Assembly (NCBI GenBank): GCA_035772785.1
Contig: JAOCPU010000052.1
Span: 204,764 to 268,763, forward strand
Direction: 5' to 3'
From: Phlebiopsis flavidoalba
Taxonomy: Eukaryota > Basidiomycota > Agaricomycetes > Polyporales > Phanerochaetaceae
Length of the DNA stretch: 64,000 nt
In this document: one piece after another, positions 57,334 through 64,000 of the stretch
How the letters are laid out: every line of letters begins with the position of its first letter
Position numbering within the stretch: position 1 is the stretch's first letter
Program-made: the position numbers and the translations under genes
Notes under the pieces: generated by a model
Database searches by the model: none
The model's input: the letters and a program-made list of their open reading frames with translations, nothing else
Told to the model about the DNA's origin: nothing

Positions 57334-57699
57334 TATCTATAATGCTGCATAATAATCTATAGCCATAGAGTAACACAACTGTCCATAGCCATAGCCTATT
57401 ATATCTATCCATTTTCCCCTGTTTTGGCAGATTATGGGATCATTATAATATATCACAATGTTCTATCAATTACCTCAGATAGGATATTTGTTTCTGACCT
57501 ATATCTTAGCTGTCAACCACATCTCCCTACAACTATGCACAATCTTTTATAACTCACCATAACTATGACCATTTACAGAAACCACATCTTCTTATAATTA
57601 ACTAGCCTCTAGTCTCATGGCCCTTTGAGTCTGTATATTGTCACCTCTGAGTGTGCTTGATATTTGCAAGTGTTGTCATATTGGCTCCTGCTGTGTGTT
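57334..57699. other. AT-rich spacer, no gene
   Basis: Repeated CCATAG/CTATAGCC words near 57355-57400. No supported frame. Confidence 0.4.
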
Positions 57700-59050
57700 T
57701 TAGTTCTCATGGAAAATGTGATACCATTCATACAGATTAGGAAGAATATGTATGCTGGACCAGCAACAACCTTCAAGATTAACTATTTCATATGGTGAGC
57801 CTTCATCATCAAGCACAATGTACAGCAAAGTCTCACTGGCAAACTTAGATTTCTGAAATATTTGACAAACTCTGTTTGTCATGCAAATATCTTTGGATTC
57901 TCTATTTGCTTGACTCACAGTATTTGGAGATCTTGCCAGAAATTGCTTGAGGTTGGCTGCAACAAGAGATGAAGAATCAACAGTGTAGAGAGTTCTTTAC
58001 AGTGTGTCACAAAACCTCACATCTTTTAGAGGCCATGAATTTATAGCATGGTTTCTTTTACTATTAGCCTTGCTTACCTCCAACTGCTTAGTCAATGTGT
58101 GTCTGTAAAAAGTGATGGACTTAGCACTAGCCTATTCAGCTACAACTATCCTCGTGAGCCTATATGCTCTTGCTAAAGCTTTGTATATAATATATATCAA
58201 ATTCTACTGGGGTAACCTTATTTTCTGCATCTTCTTTGAGTTTTTTTGCAATCTATGGCTGGTTCCACATCATCAGCTCATTTGTTAAGTTTGCTCCAAT
58301 CTTGTCCAACTTCCCTTTCACTTCCAGCTTTATCTCCTATTTGCCCTTATAAGTCTCTCACCTAAGAGTGAGAAAGTACTCAACAGCTTACAACCAAACA
58401 GCAGTGCTAGGATTCAATTCAATGGCTTCCACACAATTGCCTTCAACAGCAAACTGCGCAATCTTGTTTGGCTGCATTCAGCTTTGCTCTTTTTTGTCAT
58501 TGCTTGACCTTTTTACCACTACCTCACCTCAGCCTCACAAACACAATCTTCAGCATTAGGATCTTGCTCAGCTTGGTAGTCTACAGCACAAATCTTTTCT
58601 CTCTACTCTACTTCATATTCAGGCTCTCGCACTCAGCCTAATACGTCACTGAATACTCTCTCACTGTAACCAGCTAAGGTTAACCTTCTTGTCTATATAT
58701 ACCTTTACATTATAGGTGCTGTTTTTGTTCCATATCCCAAATGTTAACTTTAACCTTTGTTCTAGCCTCTGGGAATGTCTGGTTGTGATCCATCTGATAC
58801 TTCCCTGAGCTACAAATGGGCTATTCCAAGAATATCTATTGTTTGTCAGCAACTTGAAGATGTTGGACTTTTCTTTTGGGTTGCTTTATCACAGGAGCAT
58901 TTTCCAGTTCTTGACTTAGCTTAATGCTGCAATTTGTGCCCAGTTGCAGAGCATTTATGCTGAAATTGGATCTCCACCACCAAAATTCAACTCTATCTAT
59001 ATTGTCTTTGTCTTCTTGCAACATCTAGGCATTAATCACAGCATTATGGC
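57700..59050 (-). pseudogene. Unrecognised degraded gene
   Basis: The - strand keeps one protein-like direction over 1.3 kb with scattered stops and shifts: MLQEDKDNIDRVEFWWWRSN (59024-58965), IKLSQELENAPVIKQPKRKV (about 58925-58866), SGKYQMDHNQTF and WDMEQKQ (about 58800-58720), LARAYRLTRIVVAE (about 58175-58135), AINSWPLKDVRFCDTL (about 58050-58005) and a 72-codon open end (57918-57700) with ASETLLYIVLDDEGSPYEIV. I cannot name the family. It lies between MITE clusters and is probably a fossil transposon gene. Confidence 0.45.
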
Positions 59051-59125
59051 CCCCTTTTACCTTTACAGAAAATGAGCTACCCATCAAGTATACAACTGGA
59101 AACCTCTACCACAGCCTCTCATATC

Positions 59126-59997
59126 CAGTGACTGACAAGAGTGTGTCATATTTAGAATTTAGATATTGAGCACTCAAAGAATTTGGAATAAAATATCTAT
59201 AAAGAGAGCTGTTGCATAACTATACTGAGTATTGTGGAGAATAGCATGAAGAGCTATTTTTTGATATACACAAATATACCATAAATAATAATAGCCATTG
59301 GATAATGAGCAAATATACTAAATTTGCTCTTATCAGAGATTCTTTTATTATACAGTTATGAAAATGTTTTGCATTCAAAAATTAATATCGAAAAATATTT
59401 TTGATACTATCTCTAAAACTATATATATAGTGCATTACAGCTTATTATGGCTAGCTACATATTATAGCCATAATAATTTAGAGATAGCAAGGTAAAAATA
59501 GGATTGTATTTTTTAACTTGGCACACTTTACAACAGTATATCTGCCTTTTTTCTCACCCATTCCAGTGTTTCATTTTCTATAGCTGACACCAATCAGATG
59601 TTACCATATACTTGATTATAGCTTATATGAATTAAATATTATTTTATATACAGCTGTGACAGAAAGAATCAACGTTCATTTAATAATGATATCAAATACA
59701 TACTATGCATGCTTTTCATACAATTACTCATGAATTGGATATTTTATCAATAAGTAAACAAAATGCATAACCTTTTTGTTGGTTGTGTAATAAAGAAATC
59801 TTTCATATTCTTAATGTATTTGCTTATTATACCAATTACAGCTGCAATATATGGTATATATGTAAATTCTGAAAATGATGTTCATTACTATAGTATTCTA
59901 CAAAAAAAGTGCTTTTCTATAGTTGCTCATATCCATATCTTATAATATATTCTTTAAATACTCAATATCCAAATGTGAAACATTTTTGTCAGTCACT
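59126..59997 (+). mobile_element. Tc1/mariner-type MITE, copy 6
   Basis: Starts CAGTGACTGACAAGAGTGTG, preceded by TC instead of TA. Ends GTCAGTCACTA, with the last base of the TIR mutated. Interior as in copy 4, including TACAGTTATGAAAATG. Confidence 0.85.
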
Positions 59998-61455
59998 AAA
60001 TGTATTTGGATATTATTTATTGAATTAATGTTGATTCTTTTTTGTCACCAAAAGCGATTTGTAAAATACTCTTTAATTTATATTGACTATAATGAAAGTA
60101 TGTGGAATATTTGATTTTAGTGTCAGCTATAGAAAAATGAAACACTGAATGGGTGAGAAAAAAGGCAGATGTACTGTTGTAAAGTGTGCCAAGTTAAAAA
60201 TAAAATCCTATTTTTTACCTTGCTAGCTCTAAATTATTAGGGCTATAATATGTAGCCAGCTATAGTAAGCTGTAATGCACTATATATAATAGTTTAGAGA
60301 TAGTATCAGATATTTTTCGATATTAATTTTTGAATGCAAAACATTTCATAACTGGTATAATAAAAGAATCTCTGATAAGAGCAAATTTAGTATATTTTGC
60401 TCATTATCCAATGGCTATTACTACTTATGTATATGTGTGTATATCAAAAATAGCTCTTCATGCTATTCTCCACAATATTCAGTATACACGTGACTGACAA
60501 AAGTGTGTCACACTTAGATATTGAGCACTCAAAGAATTTTGATTAAAATACCCACAAAGAGAGCTGTTGCATAACTGTGACTTAGGATTGTATAGAATAG
60601 CATAAAGAGCTATTTTCGATATTTACATATATTACAATAAGTAGTAATAGTCATTGTATAATAGCAAATACACTAAATTTGCTCTTATTAGATATTCTTT
60701 TATTGTACAGTAATAAAAATCTTTGGTATTCAGATTTGAATTTTTGAAAATATCTTGATACTGTTTCTATACTAATATATGGTGTGCATTACACAACTTA
60801 CCACAGCTAGCTACATATTATAGTTATAACAATTTAGAGCAAGCAAGGTAAAAATGGGATTTTATTTGTAACTTGCCATACTTTATAATAGTATTATCTA
60901 CATTTTTTCTCACACATTCAGTGTTTCTTTTCCTATAGCTGATGAAAATCAATGTTGCCACATACCATATTAAAGCCGATATAAATCAAATAGTATTTTA
61001 TATATAGCTATGATAGAAAGAATCAATATTTATTCAATAAATGATATCAGATACATATCATGCATGCTTTTCATACAATTACTCATAGATCAAGATATTT
61101 TGTCAATAGTACATAAAGTGCATATCTTTTTTCTTGGTTGTATAATAAAGGAATCTTCCATTAGTGTAGTTCTAATGTATTTGTTTATTATACCATCATA
61201 GCTACTATATAGGGTATATATGTAAAGTCTCGAAATAAATGTTTGGTACCATTAGTACCATACACAAAAATTGCTTTTCTATAGTTGCTCAAATGAGTAT
61301 CTTATCAACATATTCTATTTGGATGCTCAATATCCAAGTGTGACACATTTTTGTCAGTCACTGTAGTTATGCAACAGCACTCTTTATAGATATTTCTATT
61401 CAAAATTCTTTGAGTGCTCAATATCTAAATGTGACGCACTTTTGTCAGTCAACTG
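59998..61455 (-). mobile_element. Tc1/mariner-type MITE, copy 7, truncated and split by copy 8
   Basis: The inverted body runs 59998-60486, is interrupted by copy 8 (60487-61363), and resumes at 61364 with TAGTTATGCAACAGCACTC to its TIR end at 61455. Its other end is missing next to copy 6. Compare 53874-53967 for the uninterrupted sequence. Confidence 0.85.
60487..61363 (+). mobile_element. Tc1/mariner-type MITE, copy 8, nested in copy 7
   Basis: 877 bp, flanked by TA at 60485-60486 and 61364-61365. Left end CACGTGACTGACAAAAGTGT (a slight variant), right end standard. Its removal restores TTCAGTATAGTTATGCAAC, which matches uninterrupted copies. Confidence 0.92.
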
Positions 61456-62880
61456 TAAATATGTGCTTGAATAAACTACGGCAAATTACTGCAATGAGGA
61501 CTACTCTAATGAATGAATGTAGCACAAATAGCCACAGTGGGGACTTCACGGCACAAACAAATGTAGCATAAATAGTCACAGTAGTGAAAACCATGAAAGC
61601 ACGCAGATGCTCCAACAAGTTGCAACAAACGGGGTGTGATGAGGAAGTTCCACAATACAAATGACTGCCAAAAAGAGCCCCACAATATGTTGTGAATACA
61701 ACGTGGATAGCCACTACACAGACGATGCCACCATCACCAATTCCTCAATGTACACATGCGCATGCCTGGTCGTCGCTGTCTTTTCCTCTGTAGTCGTTTT
61801 CCTCTGAGTACATATGTGACTCAAGAATGCATGCATATATGAGCAGGTTATGAAACACAACAACAGTGCTGCATGCCACTGCATCTCTTAAATTGCACAC
61901 GGTGCACCATGACAATGAATCAGTAAGTCCAACTCTTTTTTGCTAGCTGTATCACATTTTTATATCATTTGCACAGTCTTTTCACTCTCTCATCACTGCC
62001 CTCGAAGCACAACAGCGCAATTACTGTACATGGTCTCCAGAGACTGGTGGACACCATTGAATGAGGCTTGCCACATGACACGCGGGCTATAAGACCCAAA
62101 ATTAAAGAACCACAGTGTGTTAAGTCCAACACACCTCAATGCACTGCCTCCTTCGATAGGCGAGCAACACCCCGCAATATCACGCCATGGCAAGAGAGAG
62201 CAATGTGGTCCACATTGCTCTTATCTATTGACCATAGTGTACAGCAACAGGCTGTGTGGTATCAATGGTGTACTTGGCCTGCTCTTAAACACACAACCAC
62301 TGCCCTCACGAAACACGCAAAGTGCGCCATTTTCAAGATGGTATATGTCTCAGCCATCTCAGCACACTAAAGGTGCTGCACGAGTCCATCTGTGGATCTA
62401 TCCGGACCAGTGGACTCATGGATTTTCCAACCGCAAGACTTGCTACCCAGATCCACACAGATAGATTTCCACAGATCACCTCTATCCATGGTCGCATATC
62501 CACAGGTCATGAGTTTTCACTCATAGGTCTCAAACAGAAACACTTCCATGCAGTAAAGAAAAGCCTTGGGCACTATTTTGGATCCTATGTATAGTATATA
62601 TAGTCGACAGTGTTGCAGTCTGAACAAAATAGCATATATACATAGTTACTCCAAGGCCGGAAGCTCTTCGTCAATGTCAAATCCGCTATCAGAGCATGCC
62701 GGAGTGGCCTGAGTCTGGTCCTCGGTCAACAAAGACACGTGCTCAATAAACATGGAAGAGCCGTTTTAAGGCAGTGGTGGTCCTCAGACAGAAGAGTAGT
62801 CTTAAGCTTGCGAGAACTTCTGGGACCTCTTGATAAGCTGGCGCACCATTCACGTGTTAGCAGTATAAACACAGGTTTTT
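61456..62880. other. No recognised gene
   Basis: Overlapping frames of 60-115 codons (for example 62117-62464, +) lack motifs and lie on both strands. A short imperfect repeat near 61518-61590 (ATGTAGCAYAAATAG.CACAGT) was noticed. Confidence 0.35.
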
Positions 62881-62881
62881 C

Positions 62882-64000
62882 GTGCCAGAAAATGAAACCC
62901 TTGGTTACTGGGGTTGTGTGAGCTAGAAATGCTCGTGCATAAACCAGACCCAAAGGTAGGTTTTCTGCTTGTGGTTCACCAGGCCTCTATGCCGGGCTAT
63001 CACAGTTGTTCGTGGGGACAGATGTGGTGAAAATCCTTGATCCTTAGTGATACCATGTGCTAGTGAGCGTGATGATTGCCTACTAACGCTGTTTCCAAAT
63101 AGGAATGTGTAACTCCTACTTACTAAATTCTTTACCAGTTGATTATTTTGGTCTGCCTGTCACAGCAGTCGATCGTATATAAGAAAGTTTATTTCCTTCT
63201 TTGAAGTGGTGTGTACTACAGTTTTGTTTTAGATGAGATGTATTCAAAATCAAGTCGATATGGTGTCTCTATATACCAGCAAAAGCCAATACCTCTGTTT
63301 CGGGAATATTCTAGCACATTCGCTTCCTCGAAATACTTTCAGTCGTGATGAAGTTAGCCCTTTTACCGCCTCTTGCGGAAAGACTTTTGCTAATACAGTG
63401 AACTCTATGCACTGCCTACAAGAGATCTTATGCCTCTTGCAGGTCAAAAGCTGCCTAGCCTAATGGAGGGATATATCTAAATATGCTTCGGAAACTTGTG
63501 GGTACTACGTCTAATGCTTGGATAGATACGATAAAACTTATATCTTGCGAGTGTCTCAAGTTGCTGTCTGTTGCAAATATACTGTGCCCTGAGCCTCTGT
63601 GCTGGGGTCTTCTGAACTCTGAGTCCTGCTCATTGTGAGTTTGTCTGAGCTCCTATATACTTTTTGCCCCATAACGATTGTTATCAAGGTAACAATTATT
63701 TTAGGACATTCGGCTATGCTCATAACAACAAGTGCTTGCTTCAAACTGCCTGTTAGGCCAATGGCAAAAATGCCTCACCCTGGATTTGGCCTGCTTGGTA
63801 AGCAGTCGTGGTGAGCTATTTTAGCCAGCCAATGGGAGCCTGAATTACTCAGCAGATTGGGTAAGCTTGGTGGCAAATATTAGTAATGGCTGACCACATT
63901 TCTTGTTTATTGCGCTTACAAAAGCATTTCCTTTGCCCACATTCTTTTCTGTGAACTATACTTACGTGATGAATATTCAACATCGCGTATGTGGTAGCCA
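62882..64000 (-). repeat. 1.07-kb repeat, copy 2, running off the window
   Basis: Begins GTGCCAGAAAATGAAACCC. It is collinear with 49300-50370, with many small insertions and deletions (for example GTGGTGTGTACTACAG at 63206 against GTGTGTAG). The antisense frames are more broken than in copy 1 (63447-63250, 63744-63556 open). The TATA-like box on the - strand reads AGTATATAGG (63653-63662). Pre-repeat flanks of the copies differ, which fixes the left border. Confidence 0.8.

Noticed and set aside
53100..61455. Recurring CAGTGACTGACAAAA...CAGTCACTG motifs as a CRISPR-like or tandem array
   Set aside because: The motifs are inverted ends of separate 0.87-kb elements with TA duplications, at irregular spacing, in a eukaryotic genome.
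49300..64000. The two 1.07-kb direct repeats as LTRs of a single 14-kb retrotransposon
   Set aside because: No gag-pol lies between them, a third diverged solo copy exists at 36095-36850, and no TG...CA ends or target duplications could be found. Independent insertions explain the data better.

Overview
The window is a transposon graveyard from a filamentous fungus, almost certainly a mushroom-forming basidiomycete (Agaricomycetes). The signs are short GT-AG introns of about 50 nt, KDZ/CxC, hAT, rve-integrase and LINE sequences of the kinds known from Agaricomycete genomes, and no bacterial-type signals. I see no housekeeping gene, tRNA, rRNA or CRISPR array. Nearly every long reading frame I can recognise is a broken mobile-element gene. 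Family assignments come from reading motifs by eye and from memory of the families; no database search was run.

Left part (1-20.5 kb). Positions 505-4831 hold the most interesting locus: a degraded TET/JBP-like dioxygenase gene (+ strand, to 2557) lying tail-to-tail, 38 bp apart, with a KDZ-type transposase gene carrying a CxC cysteine cluster (- strand, 2596-4831). This pairing matches the KDZ transposons with TET/JBP cargo described in Agaricomycetes. Positions 5-11.9 kb are intergenic or MITE-like debris with one complete Tc1/mariner-type MITE (9176-10083). A hAT transposase pseudogene (11911-14508) is cut off by a 3.5-kb fold-back element (14512-18071). That element has a 424-bp insertion at its centre and a solo LTR with a perfect 5-bp target duplication in its right arm.

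Middle (20.5-41.7 kb). A large inverted-repeat element (21002-25745) with a third internal copy of its end is followed by unrecognised degraded genes, a second copy of the fold-back arm (27911-28208), several repeat pairs, a second solo LTR (34446-34853, 5-bp duplication), and a 3.4-kb hAT element (37374-40818) with a transposase on the - strand and GGTCA-rich ends.

Right part (41.7-64 kb). A rve/DDE integrase pseudogene (42560-48100) is split by a hAT element of 3642 bp (43855-47496) whose removal rejoins the integrase reading frame. Downstream, a 5'-truncated LINE (50698-52370) with a 17-nt poly(A) tail and perfect 14-bp target duplications sits inside another spliced gene. Positions 53-61.5 kb are packed with copies of one 0.86-0.91 kb Tc1/mariner-type MITE, including one nested in another at a TA. 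A 1.07-kb repeat occurs at 49300-50370, at 62882-64000 and, more diverged, at 36095-36850. The layout gives relative ages: integrase before hAT, hAT-A before fold-back before solo LTR, MITE before MITE, and a LINE insertion that looks recent.
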